In this document: positions 22,065 through 28,646 of the stretch, piece by piece | Layout: each line of letters starts with the position of its first letter | Position numbering within the stretch: position 1 is the stretch's first letter | Assembly (NCBI GenBank): GCA_036278755.1 | Contig: DASUKL010000005.1 | Location: 1 to 28,646 of the forward strand | Source of the DNA: DASUKL01 sp036278755 | GTDB lineage: Bacteria; Chloroflexota; Limnocylindria; Limnocylindrales; CSP1-4 | Direction: 5' to 3' | DNA: 28,646 nt | The notes under the pieces: generated by a model | The model's database searches: none | Told to the model about the DNA's origin: nothing | The model's input: the letters and a program-made list of their open reading frames with translations, nothing else | Position numbers and translations under genes: made by a program

Positions 22065-23239
22065 CCCGCCCCGATCGTGTCGCCCAGCAGGAGGGGGTGG
22101 CCCAGCTTGCCCATGTAGCGCGGCCGCAGCCGGTCCGCGAGGTACATCGTCGGCACGTCCACCCGCCGCGCCCCGGTCTTGCCCGAAGGGACCGGCGCAT
22201 CGGCGTACTTGCCATCGCGGATGGCGACCATCCGACCGTGGACCCCGTCGGCGATGAGGTCCATGGCCACGTTGGCGTAGGTGCTCGCCACCATCTGGTC
22301 GAGCATGTCGGGGCTGCCCGAGCGCAGGTCGTAGGTCAGCTCGCTGAAGGTCGTCTCGACGCCGCTGCGGCCGCGGATCTCGTCAGCCAGGATCTCGCCG
22401 ATGTTGGCCTTGTGGCGGTGGCCGTAGGCGTCGGCCGGGCCCAGCTCGTCGATGTGGCCGCCCTCCCAGATCGCGCCCTCGGCAGCGATCACGAAGGCGT
22501 AATGGCTCGGATTGGAGCCGCGATCCGCGACGAGCAACTCGACGAGGCGATCCAGCCCGAAGGGCGCCTCGGGGATGAGGCAGCGGCCGGACGTGACGTA
22601 GGCCGTGGCCAGAGCGCTGAAGCCGCAGTCCCGGCCGAAGATGCGGAAGACGCCGATCCGCTCGTGCGAGCCCAGGGTCGTGCGCTGGCGGTCGATGAGC
22701 TCCTTGGCCCGCGTCACGGCGGTCGAGAAGCCGATGCAGTACTCGGTCCCCGGCACGTCGTTGTCCATCGTCTTGGGGATGGCCATGAGCGGGAAGCCCT
22801 GCTGATCGAGGACCGCGGCGAAGCTCAAGGTGTCGTCCCCGCCGATGACCACGAGCTGGTCGATGCCCAGCTGTTCGAGGTGCTCGAGGACGAGGGGCGT
22901 CAGGTCGTAGGTCCGGCCGTCGGTGGTCCAGGCGGCGACGCGTTCGGGCGCCAGGTCGGGCGGCAGGGCGGCCTGCGGCATGCGGGCGGGGTTCGTGCGC
23001 GAGGTGTGGAGGATCGTCCCGCCGGTCCGATCGATGGCCCGGGTCGAGGTCCGGTCCAGCGGACGCAGGTACGTGGGGTCGAGCTCCGGCCCGGGCCGGA
23101 CGTGGGTCAGCCCCTCCCAGCCGCGCCGGATGCCGAGCACCTCGTGGCCCAGGTTCGCCGAGCGGTAGACGACGCTCTTGATGACCGAGTTCAGCCCCGG
23201 CACGTCACCGCCGCCGGTCAGGATCCCGATGCGTGCCAT
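22061..23239 (-). CDS. pfp: pyrophosphate-dependent 6-phosphofructokinase
   Basis: A 392-aa glycolytic enzyme. GILTGGGDVPGLN near the N-terminus binds phosphate. The phosphoryl-donor motif is GGDDT (133-137), with Asp where ATP enzymes have Gly, and PKTMDND (155-161) has Lys where ATP enzymes have Gly in PGTIDND. Both changes are known markers of PPi use, so the reaction should be reversible fructose-6-phosphate to fructose-1,6-bisphosphate with PPi. GFSTAVTRAKELID, FRIFGRDCGFSALATA and AEGAIWEGG are also family-like. The start is ATG at 23239: GGAGGTGA lies 9 bases upstream, and an in-frame GTG four codons earlier is part of that ribosome-binding site. It is the first gene of a two-gene unit with the methyltransferase. 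Confidence 0.93.
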   Translation of the reverse strand: MARIGILTGGGDVPGLNSVIKSVVYRSANLGHEVLGIRRGWEGLTHVRPGPELDPTYLRPLDRTSTRAIDRTGGTILHTSRTNPARMPQAALPPDLAPERVAAWTTDGRTYDLTPLVLEHLEQLGIDQLVVIGGDDTLSFAAVLDQQGFPLMAIPKTMDNDVPGTEYCIGFSTAVTRAKELIDRQRTTLGSHERIGVFRIFGRDCGFSALATAYVTSGRCLIPEAPFGLDRLVELLVADRGSNPSHYAFVIAAEGAIWEGGHIDELGPADAYGHRHKANIGEILADEIRGRSGVETTFSELTYDLRSGSPDMLDQMVASTYANVAMDLIADGVHGRMVAIRDGKYADAPVPSGKTGARRVDVPTMYLADRLRPRYMGKLGHPLLLGDTIGAG

Positions 23240-23343
23240 CGGCGCACTCACCTCCGACCCGATGGTAACGCCCCGGCCGGTCAGGCCGCGGAAGGGCCGC
23301 TGGCGGGTTGTACGATGAGCCGCATGAGCGACGAGATCGGGGC

Positions 23344-23787
23344 ATGAACTACGAGTTGTTCATGGGCGCGGCCCTGGCCGAAGCCCGCGCCGCGCAGGCC
23401 GCCGGCGAGCGGCCCCATGGTGCGGTGGCCGTGCTGGGTGGGGCCATGGTCGCTCGTGGCCGGGAGCAGGTGGCGGCAAGTGGCGACCCGACGGCCCACG
23501 CCGTCATCGTGACCCTCCGCGAAGGCGCGCGCCGTCTGGGCCGCACCTCGCTCACGGGCGTGACGGTCTTCAGCGTCCTCGAGCCGTGCTGGATGTGCGT
23601 CGGGGCGCTGATCGTCTCGGACGTCGACGGGCTCGTCTTCGCCCTGCCCGATCCGGCTGGCGGGGCGGCCGCCTCGCTCGTGCCGTTGACCCGTGGGCCC
23701 GGCCTGCGGCGGGGCCTCAACGTCGTCTCCGGCATCCTCCAGACGGACGCCCGCGAACTGCTCGAACTGCCCGTCTCGGCCCGCTGA
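23344..23787 (+). CDS. TadA/CMP-deaminase-like protein lacking the catalytic glutamate
   Basis: A 147-aa protein of the cytidine-deaminase-like fold. GERPHGAVAVLGGAMVARGRE (21-41) matches the TadA N-terminal half. The zinc motif PCWMC in VLEPCWMCVGAL is intact, and so is the zinc His in PTAHAV. The residue after HA is Val (codon GTC), where TadA and cytosine deaminases need Glu for proton transfer. The eukaryotic Tad3/ADAT3 subunit has the same loss. An active deaminase is therefore unlikely unless it pairs with a second subunit. The ATG at 23344 overlaps the stop of a 7-codon frame (MSDEIGA, ATG at 23324), suggesting coupled initiation; the reason for that is unclear. It is divergent from pfp and is followed by a hairpin. 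Confidence 0.82.
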   Translation: MNYELFMGAALAEARAAQAAGERPHGAVAVLGGAMVARGREQVAASGDPTAHAVIVTLREGARRLGRTSLTGVTVFSVLEPCWMCVGALIVSDVDGLVFALPDPAGGAAASLVPLTRGPGLRRGLNVVSGILQTDARELLELPVSAR

Positions 23788-23788
23788 G

Positions 23789-23806
23789 CGACCCTCCTGA
23801 GGGTCG
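23789..23806 (+). terminator. GC hairpin after the TadA-like gene
   Basis: CGACCCTC and GAGGGTCG form a perfect 8-bp inverted repeat two bases after the stop. No T tract follows, so it may end transcription weakly or just protect the 3' end. Confidence 0.5.
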
Positions 23807-23827
23807 GCCCCGGCCTGGGACCTCTGC

Positions 23828-23833
23828 TATCCT
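23828..23833 (+). promoter_or_regulatory. -10 box of tRNA-Ser(CGA)
   Basis: TATCCT in the context TGCTATCCT, 7 bases before the tRNA 5' end, the same distance as at tRNA-Ser(UGA). No -35 is recognisable. Confidence 0.5.
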
Positions 23834-23840
23834 GCGCCGC

Positions 23841-23927
<87 letters not shown>

Positions 23928-23992
23928 TCTCGCCAGGGAACAGCCGGCCGGCCTGACGCCGGTCGGCTTCCGTGTCCCGCTCGCCGCGCCTC

Positions 23993-24080
23993 GGAGAGGT
24001 CGCCTAGTGGACTATGGCGCCGCACTGGAAATGCGGTTCGGGGCAACCCGTCGCGGGTTCGAATCCCGCCCTCTCCGCCA
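23993..24080 (+). tRNA. tRNA-Ser(GGA)
   Basis: An 88-nt class II tRNA with CCA. GGAGAGG at 23993-23999 pairs with CCTCTCC at 24070-24076. The loop CTGGAAA between CCGCA and TGCGG gives anticodon GGA, which reads UCC/UCU. It lies 65 bp after tRNA-Ser(CGA) with no separate promoter seen, so co-transcription is likely. Confidence 0.96.
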
Positions 24081-24152
24081 CCATCGCGAGCGGCCGGTCT
24101 CTTCGACCATCGCGCCCCGACCCGCCCGCGGTGGGGTCGCCCACCACGTCGG

Positions 24153-24158
24153 CTATCA
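24153..24158 (+). promoter_or_regulatory. -10 box of the SRP RNA gene
   Basis: TATCAT in the context GGCTATCAT, 7 bases before the predicted RNA 5' end. No -35 is recognised. Confidence 0.5.
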
Positions 24159-24165
24159 TGCCCTC

Positions 24166-24431
24166 GCCGTGCTAGGCGGGGAACTAGCGGTGCCCTGTAC
24201 CTGCAATCCGCTCCAGCAGGGCTGAATCCCCTCCCGAGGCCCGCGCTCGCGGATGCCGTCGGAGCGACCGACGTTGAGGATCGGGTCCCGCGCAGCGGCG
24301 ACGCGTGAACCTCGTCAGATCCGGAAGGAAGCAGCGATAAGCGCTGCTCGCCGGGTGCCGCGGATCGGCCTGGTCCGAGCCGGTCGCACCGCTGGGCACG
24401 CGGGCGCCCCGGTCGACGGAGGGTGCACGGC
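24166..24431 (+). ncRNA. ffs: signal recognition particle RNA, large bacterial type
   Basis: An approximately 266-nt RNA. The ends pair (GCCGTGC 24166-24172 with GCACGGC 24425-24431). The Ffh-binding domain carries GTCAGATCCGGAAGGAAGCA near 24316-24335, differing by one base from the usual GTCAGGTCCGG. The 5' part, with GGCGGGGAACTAGCGGTGCCC and CAGCAGGGCTGAATCCC, looks like the Alu domain of the long (Bacillus/actinobacterial) form. It lies immediately before dnaX-ybaB-recR, a common neighbourhood. End positions are estimated from the pairing. Confidence 0.9.
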
Positions 24432-24518
24432 GCTCGCTCCGGCCGGCTGGCTCCGAGGCTGGCTCGGTGTGGCTCGGCGGGCCTCTGGGCGCGGCTCGGC
24501 CGGCCCCGGGTCGGGGGG

Positions 24519-24524
24519 TATCAT
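24519..24524 (+). promoter_or_regulatory. possible -10 box of dnaX
   Basis: TATCAT lies 9 bases before the dnaX ATG, matching the boxes ahead of the stable RNA genes here. If used, the mRNA would be leaderless or nearly so. No -35 is clear, and read-through from the SRP RNA gene is the alternative. Confidence 0.4.
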
Positions 24525-24533
24525 GGCCTCTCG

Positions 24534-26204
24534 ATGCCCTCCGCGACCGTTCCCTACCAGGCGCTCTATCGCCGCTGGCGCGCCCAGACGTTCAGCCAGA
24601 TCGTCGGCCAGGAGGCGGTCGTGGCGGCGCTGCAGGGCGGGATCCGCCTCGGTCGGCTGGGCCACGGGCTGCTCTTCGTCGGCCCCCGCGGCACGGGCAA
24701 GACCTCTACCGCCCGTATCGTGGCCAAGGCGGTCAACTGCCTGGCCCCCGTGGACGGCGATCCCTGCGATGCCTGTGAGCCCTGCGTGGCCATCCGCGAA
24801 GGGCGGGCCCTCGATGTCGTCGAGCTCGACGCAGCGTCCAACAACGGCATCGACGCGATGCGCGACCTGCTGCCCCGGGTCTATACCACGGCCGCCGACC
24901 TGCGCCGCAAGGTCTTCATCATCGACGAGGTCCAGCGCATCTCCCGGGAAGGCTGGGACATGCTCCTGAAGCCGCTCGAGGAGCCGCCCCCGGGCCTGCT
25001 CTTCATCCTCTGCACGACCGAGCCGGCGAAGGTCCGCCCGGCCGTCGTCTCCCGCCTCCAGCGCTACGCCTTCCGGCCCCTCACCGTGCCCCAGATCAGC
25101 GGCAAGCTGCGCCGCATCCTCGAGGCCGAGGGCCTGCCGGCCGACGACGACGCCGTGGAGCTGGTGGCCCAGCTCGCGGCCGGCGGGATGCGCGACGCGG
25201 AGTCGATGCTCGACCAGGTCATGGGCCTGGGCCTCGAGCGCCTCACGGCGGACGCGGTCCGGGATCACCTGGGCCTCGCCGATCGGTCCACCGTGCAGGG
25301 CTTCCTCGGGGCTCTGGTCCGGGGCGACACGCTGGCCGGCCTGGTCATCCTCGATTCCTGTTCGGCCGCGGGGCGGGATCTCGGCGGCTTCGTGGATCAG
25401 CTCGTGGCCGGCCTCCACGAGGCGATCGTGGCGCGGCTGACGGCGGAGCCTGTCCCGACGACCGAGCTCGACCCGACGGCGGAGGGCCTCGCCGCCGCAC
25501 CTCCGGCAGCCCTGGCCCGACTCGGTCGCCGCCTGGCCACCCTCGAACCGAGCCGGGGACCCGATGGTGCCCGCTTCGCCCTGGAGCTGGTGCTCCTCGA
25601 GGAGGCCGCGACGCAGCCGCCGATGACCGATGTGCCAGCCCGCCCCGCCCCTGCGCCTGCCACAGCCCCGACGATCGAGCCACCGCCGACGAAGGCCCCG
25701 ACTGCCCTCGTCCCGGCCGCCACGGCTCCGATCCCTCCGGCTCCGAGCCCCACGGCTAAGGCTCCGAGCCCTTCGGCCCCGGCGGCCCAGGCTCCGAGCC
25801 CTTCGGCCCCGACAGCGCCTGCGTCCGAGGTCCTCGCCTCGGGCGCCTCGGGGTCGGACCTCGACCGACTGCGGCACGGTTGGCCCACCCTGGTCAGCCT
25901 CCTGGGCCAGAACCCGGCCCTGCGGCCCCTGATCGCCGCCTGTCGCCCCGTCGAGGTGGACGGTCGTGTCGTGGTCCTCGGCTTCCCCGAGGAGCAGGCC
26001 TTCCTGCGCGACATCGCCGAGCGGAGGAAGCCGGCCCTCGAAGAGGGCGTCACCCAGGTGTTGGGGGTCGGCTTCGGCGTCCGCTGCGTCATCGCCAATC
26101 TCGATGCCCTCGAACCCCTGCCCGAGGCCGGCGACGACGACCTCGTGGCCTCGTTCAAGGAGATCTTCGCCGGCGATCTGGCCGACGTCGTCGAGATCGG
26201 CTGA
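24534..26204 (+). CDS. dnaX: DNA polymerase III subunits gamma/tau (DnaX)
   Basis: A 556-aa clamp-loader ATPase. YQALYRRWRAQTFSQIVGQE opens the AAA+ domain. Walker A is GPRGTGKTS (50-58). The zinc module uses Cys69, Cys78, Cys81 and Cys84. Walker B is FIIDEVQR (128-135), with Gln where DEVH is usual. Sensor/arginine motif SRLQR (173-177) replaces the common SRCQR. Residues about 362-440 are a Pro/Ala-rich linker with repeated APSPSAP. The last 115 residues form a compact C-terminal domain (WPTLVSLLGQNPALRPLI onwards), so the tau-like form is full length. No A-rich slippery site for a gamma frameshift was seen. The start is ATG at 24534, directly before the conserved N-terminus; the frame extends 37 codons upstream into the SRP RNA end. 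Confidence 0.95.
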   Translation: MPSATVPYQALYRRWRAQTFSQIVGQEAVVAALQGGIRLGRLGHGLLFVGPRGTGKTSTARIVAKAVNCLAPVDGDPCDACEPCVAIREGRALDVVELDAASNNGIDAMRDLLPRVYTTAADLRRKVFIIDEVQRISREGWDMLLKPLEEPPPGLLFILCTTEPAKVRPAVVSRLQRYAFRPLTVPQISGKLRRILEAEGLPADDDAVELVAQLAAGGMRDAESMLDQVMGLGLERLTADAVRDHLGLADRSTVQGFLGALVRGDTLAGLVILDSCSAAGRDLGGFVDQLVAGLHEAIVARLTAEPVPTTELDPTAEGLAAAPPAALARLGRRLATLEPSRGPDGARFALELVLLEEAATQPPMTDVPARPAPAPATAPTIEPPPTKAPTALVPAATAPIPPAPSPTAKAPSPSAPAAQAPSPSAPTAPASEVLASGASGSDLDRLRHGWPTLVSLLGQNPALRPLIAACRPVEVDGRVVVLGFPEEQAFLRDIAERRKPALEEGVTQVLGVGFGVRCVIANLDALEPLPEAGDDDLVASFKEIFAGDLADVVEIG

Positions 26205-26235
26205 ACCGCCCGACCCCGCCACCGGAGGAGCGACC

Positions 26236-26544
26236 ATGTCCCTGGGGAACCTGGCCAAGATGGCCCAGCAGATGCAGGCCCAGATGGCCCGCGCCCAGAC
26301 CGAGCTGGCCGAGATGACCGTGGAAGGTACGGCCGGCGGCGGTGCCGTGCGGGCCGTGGCCACCGGCAAGCAGGAGCTCGTCCGCGTGACCATCGATCGC
26401 GAGGTCGTGGACCCCGACGACGTCGAGATGCTCCAGGACCTCATCACCGCCGCGGTCAACGAGGCCCTTCGTGCGGCCCGCGAAGCGGGCGAGCAGAAGA
26501 TGGCCGCCATCACCGGGGGCATGCGCATCCCCGGCCTCGGCTGA
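26236..26544 (+). CDS. ybaB: YbaB/EbfC family nucleoid-associated protein
   Basis: A 102-aa small DNA-binding protein. An N-terminal helix with MAQQMQAQMARAQTELAEMTVEG, the strand pair GGGAVRAVATGKQELVRVTID and DPDDVEMLQDLITAAVNEAL match the tweezer-like YbaB fold. The C-terminus GGMRIPGLG is typical (Met/Pro/Gly rich). GGAGGAG lies 6 bases before the ATG. It sits 31 bp after dnaX and 6 bp before recR, the standard order in many bacteria, and is presumed to act with them on DNA. Confidence 0.95.
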   Translation: MSLGNLAKMAQQMQAQMARAQTELAEMTVEGTAGGGAVRAVATGKQELVRVTIDREVVDPDDVEMLQDLITAAVNEALRAAREAGEQKMAAITGGMRIPGLG

Positions 26545-26550
26545 GCCGGC

Positions 26551-27189
26551 GTGCCGCCGCTGGTCGAGCCGGTCGCGCGGCTCATCGACGCCTTCTCCCG
26601 GCTGCCGGGCATCGGGCCCAAGACGGCGCAGCGCCTGACCTATCACCTCCTGCGAGCGCCGGAGGGCGAGGCACGAGGCCTGGCCGCCGCCCTCGTCGCG
26701 GTCCGTGACGAGGTCGTCTTCTGCGAGCGCTGCTTCAACATCAGCGCCGGCCCGCGCTGCCCGATCTGCCTCGACGGCACCCGGGAGCAGGGCCGCATCT
26801 GCGTCGTCGAGGAGCCCCTCGACGTCCTGGCCCTCGAACGCAGCGGCGCCTATCGCGGCCTGTACCACGTCCTGCAGGGCGCCATCTCGCCCATCGATGG
26901 GATCGGCCCGGAACGGCTCCGCATCGGCGAACTGCTGGCCCGCATCGAGGCCGCGGCCGAGGCGGGCAGCCCCGTGGAGGAGGTCATCCTGGCCACGAAT
27001 CCGACCCTCGAAGGTGAGGCCACGGCGATGTACCTGGCCGAGCGCCTGGACGGCAGCGTGCCGTCGGTCACGCGCATCGCCCGCGGCATCCCCGTCGGCG
27101 GCGACATCGAGTACGCCGACGAGGTGACCCTCGTGCGGGCCCTCCAAGGCCGCCGGGCGCTCGACGTCGTGGGCGGGAGCGGTCGATGA
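26551..27189 (+). CDS. recR: recombination mediator RecR
   Basis: A 212-aa protein that assists RecF/RecO in loading RecA at gaps. Helix-hairpin-helix LPGIGPKTAQRLTYHLL (18-34), a four-Cys zinc finger (Cys58, Cys61, Cys70, Cys73) and a Toprim domain beginning ICVVEEPLDVLALE, with GAISPIDGIGPE and ATNPTLEGEATAMYL, are all present. The end VTRIARGIPVGGDIEYADEVTLVRALQGRR is characteristic. The start is GTG at 26551, 6 bp after ybaB. Its stop overlaps the ATG of a small membrane protein. Confidence 0.96.
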   Translation: MPPLVEPVARLIDAFSRLPGIGPKTAQRLTYHLLRAPEGEARGLAAALVAVRDEVVFCERCFNISAGPRCPICLDGTREQGRICVVEEPLDVLALERSGAYRGLYHVLQGAISPIDGIGPERLRIGELLARIEAAAEAGSPVEEVILATNPTLEGEATAMYLAERLDGSVPSVTRIARGIPVGGDIEYADEVTLVRALQGRRALDVVGGSGR

Positions 27190-27371
27190 GCAACCTCATC
27201 GGCGAGCTGCTGCTGCGTCTGGCGAAGGCCGCCGCCTGCCTGGTCCTCGGGGCCATCATCTATCTCGTGGCCGTGGGGCCGCTCGGAGCTTCCGGCTCGG
27301 TCGAACTCGCCCTCCTCAGTTGGTTGTCGGCGTGCGCGTTCGTCCTCGTGGTCGAGGAAAGCCCCATCTGA
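27186..27371 (+). CDS. small membrane protein of unknown function
   Basis: A 61-aa protein with two predicted membrane segments (about residues 13-33 and 38-57) and a short acidic end EESPI. The ATG at 27186 overlaps the recR stop by ATGA, the same coupling used throughout this window, which argues that it is a real gene. No family is recognised. It closes the dnaX-ybaB-recR cluster before the rRNA promoters. Confidence 0.65.
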   Translation: MSNLIGELLLRLAKAAACLVLGAIIYLVAVGPLGASGSVELALLSWLSACAFVLVVEESPI

Positions 27372-27382
27372 GGCGGCCTCAG
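27368..27382 (+). terminator. GC hairpin spanning the end of the small membrane protein gene
   Basis: CTGAGG-CGG-CCTCAG is a 6-bp inverted repeat covering the stop codon. There is no T tract. It may separate the recR operon from the rRNA promoters. Confidence 0.4.
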
Positions 27383-27413
27383 GCTCGCCAGGCACGGCCC
27401 GCTGAGGGCGCGT

Positions 27414-27443
27414 TTGACAGCCGAGCCGGCGCGCCCGTATCCT
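27414..27443 (+). promoter_or_regulatory. rRNA operon promoter P1
   Basis: A perfect TTGACA (27414-27419) and TATCCT (27438-27443) are 18 bp apart. The -10 word is the one used before the tRNA genes. Confidence 0.75.
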
Positions 27444-27511
27444 TCGGGCTCGCGTCGTCGGTCCCCGGACCGGCGGCCGCCGCAGCGGCCGGTCTGCCGC
27501 CGTCCCGTCGA

Positions 27512-27540
27512 TTGACAGTCCAAGCTCCAGGCCCCATCAT
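27512..27540 (+). promoter_or_regulatory. rRNA operon promoter P2
   Basis: A second perfect TTGACA (27512-27517) with CATCAT (27535-27540) at 17 bp spacing, 98 bp after P1. Tandem promoters are usual for rRNA operons. Confidence 0.65.
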
Positions 27541-27670
27541 GGGCTGGTTGCGCCGGACCCTGCCAGGGTGACGGGCGCCGCACCTTAACACGTGAAGAGT
27601 GGCAGGTAATCCGGTAAGCGTGAGCGGGCCAAACCCCTGAAACGAGTGCCGGCCGCAAGGTCGGTCTCTT
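27541..27670 (+). other. 16S rRNA 5' leader
   Basis: The region between P2 and the mature 16S start. It should hold the processing stem half and any antitermination signals. A GCCGGCC-GCAA-GGTCGG hairpin-like element lies near 27650-27665; no clear boxA could be assigned. Confidence 0.6.

Positions 27671-28646
<976 letters not shown>

Noticed and set aside
21240..23239. Restriction-modification system
   Set aside because: No endonuclease or specificity subunit lies next to the methyltransferase in this window.
21983..23347. 454-codon plus-strand frame starting with a Lys-Pro repeat
   Set aside because: The repeat is the complement of the Ala-Ser microsatellite in the methyltransferase, and the rest is the shadow of pfp.
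24534..26204. Programmed frameshift producing a gamma form of DnaX
   Set aside because: No A AAA AAG-like slippery run was found in the linker region.
24315..26621. 768-codon minus-strand frame opposite dnaX and ybaB
   Set aside because: Shadow of dnaX; no recognisable domain.

Overview
The window is GC-rich throughout (roughly 70 % by eye) and ends inside a 16S rRNA gene. The V3-V4 wording of that gene and the gene set (PPi-type phosphofructokinase, T-box, large SRP RNA, aroKB fusion) point to an uncultured-type Chloroflexota lineage, possibly Limnocylindria/Ellin6529. The lineage is inference; no alignment could be run.

Layout. 1-2690: tRNA-Ser(UGA), then on the minus strand a secreted GH18-type glycosidase followed by a GbsR/MarR-like regulator. 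2856-10521: a plus-strand tryptophan operon, trpE-trpG-trpD-trp(CFB)-trpA. Each downstream start overlaps the previous stop, and a T-box leader with a UGG (Trp) specifier precedes trpE. 10466-18783: a minus-strand shikimate operon, aroF-aroA-aroE-aroC-aroKB-aroQ-chorismate mutase-M19-like protein. Its leader encodes a 12-residue peptide rich in Phe/Trp/Tyr codons followed by an intrinsic terminator. 19080-22064: tRNA-Ser(GCU), tRNA-Arg(GCG), a decayed transposase, a putative lipoprotein, a 72-bp tandem repeat and an orphan beta-class DNA methyltransferase. 22061-24080: PPi-phosphofructokinase, a TadA-like protein lacking the catalytic Glu, tRNA-Ser(CGA) and tRNA-Ser(GGA). 24153-27371: large-type SRP RNA, dnaX, ybaB, recR and a small membrane protein. 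27414-28646: tandem rRNA promoters and the 5' part of 16S rRNA.

How it works together. The two central operons converge and overlap by 56 bp. Together they encode every enzyme from PEP plus erythrose-4-phosphate to tryptophan, plus chorismate mutase for the Phe/Tyr branch. They appear to be controlled by two different RNA mechanisms. The trp operon reads uncharged tRNA-Trp through a T-box. The shikimate operon reads translation of aromatic codons through a ribosome-dependent attenuator.

Most noteworthy items: the three-way TrpC-TrpF-TrpB fusion; the dual attenuation logic; an M19 dipeptidase homologue in the shikimate operon with its first metal-site ligands lost; a Tad3-like HAV deaminase in a window whose tRNA-Arg already carries G34; and a minisatellite in phase with the 3' end of a methyltransferase, separated from it by one nonsense codon.
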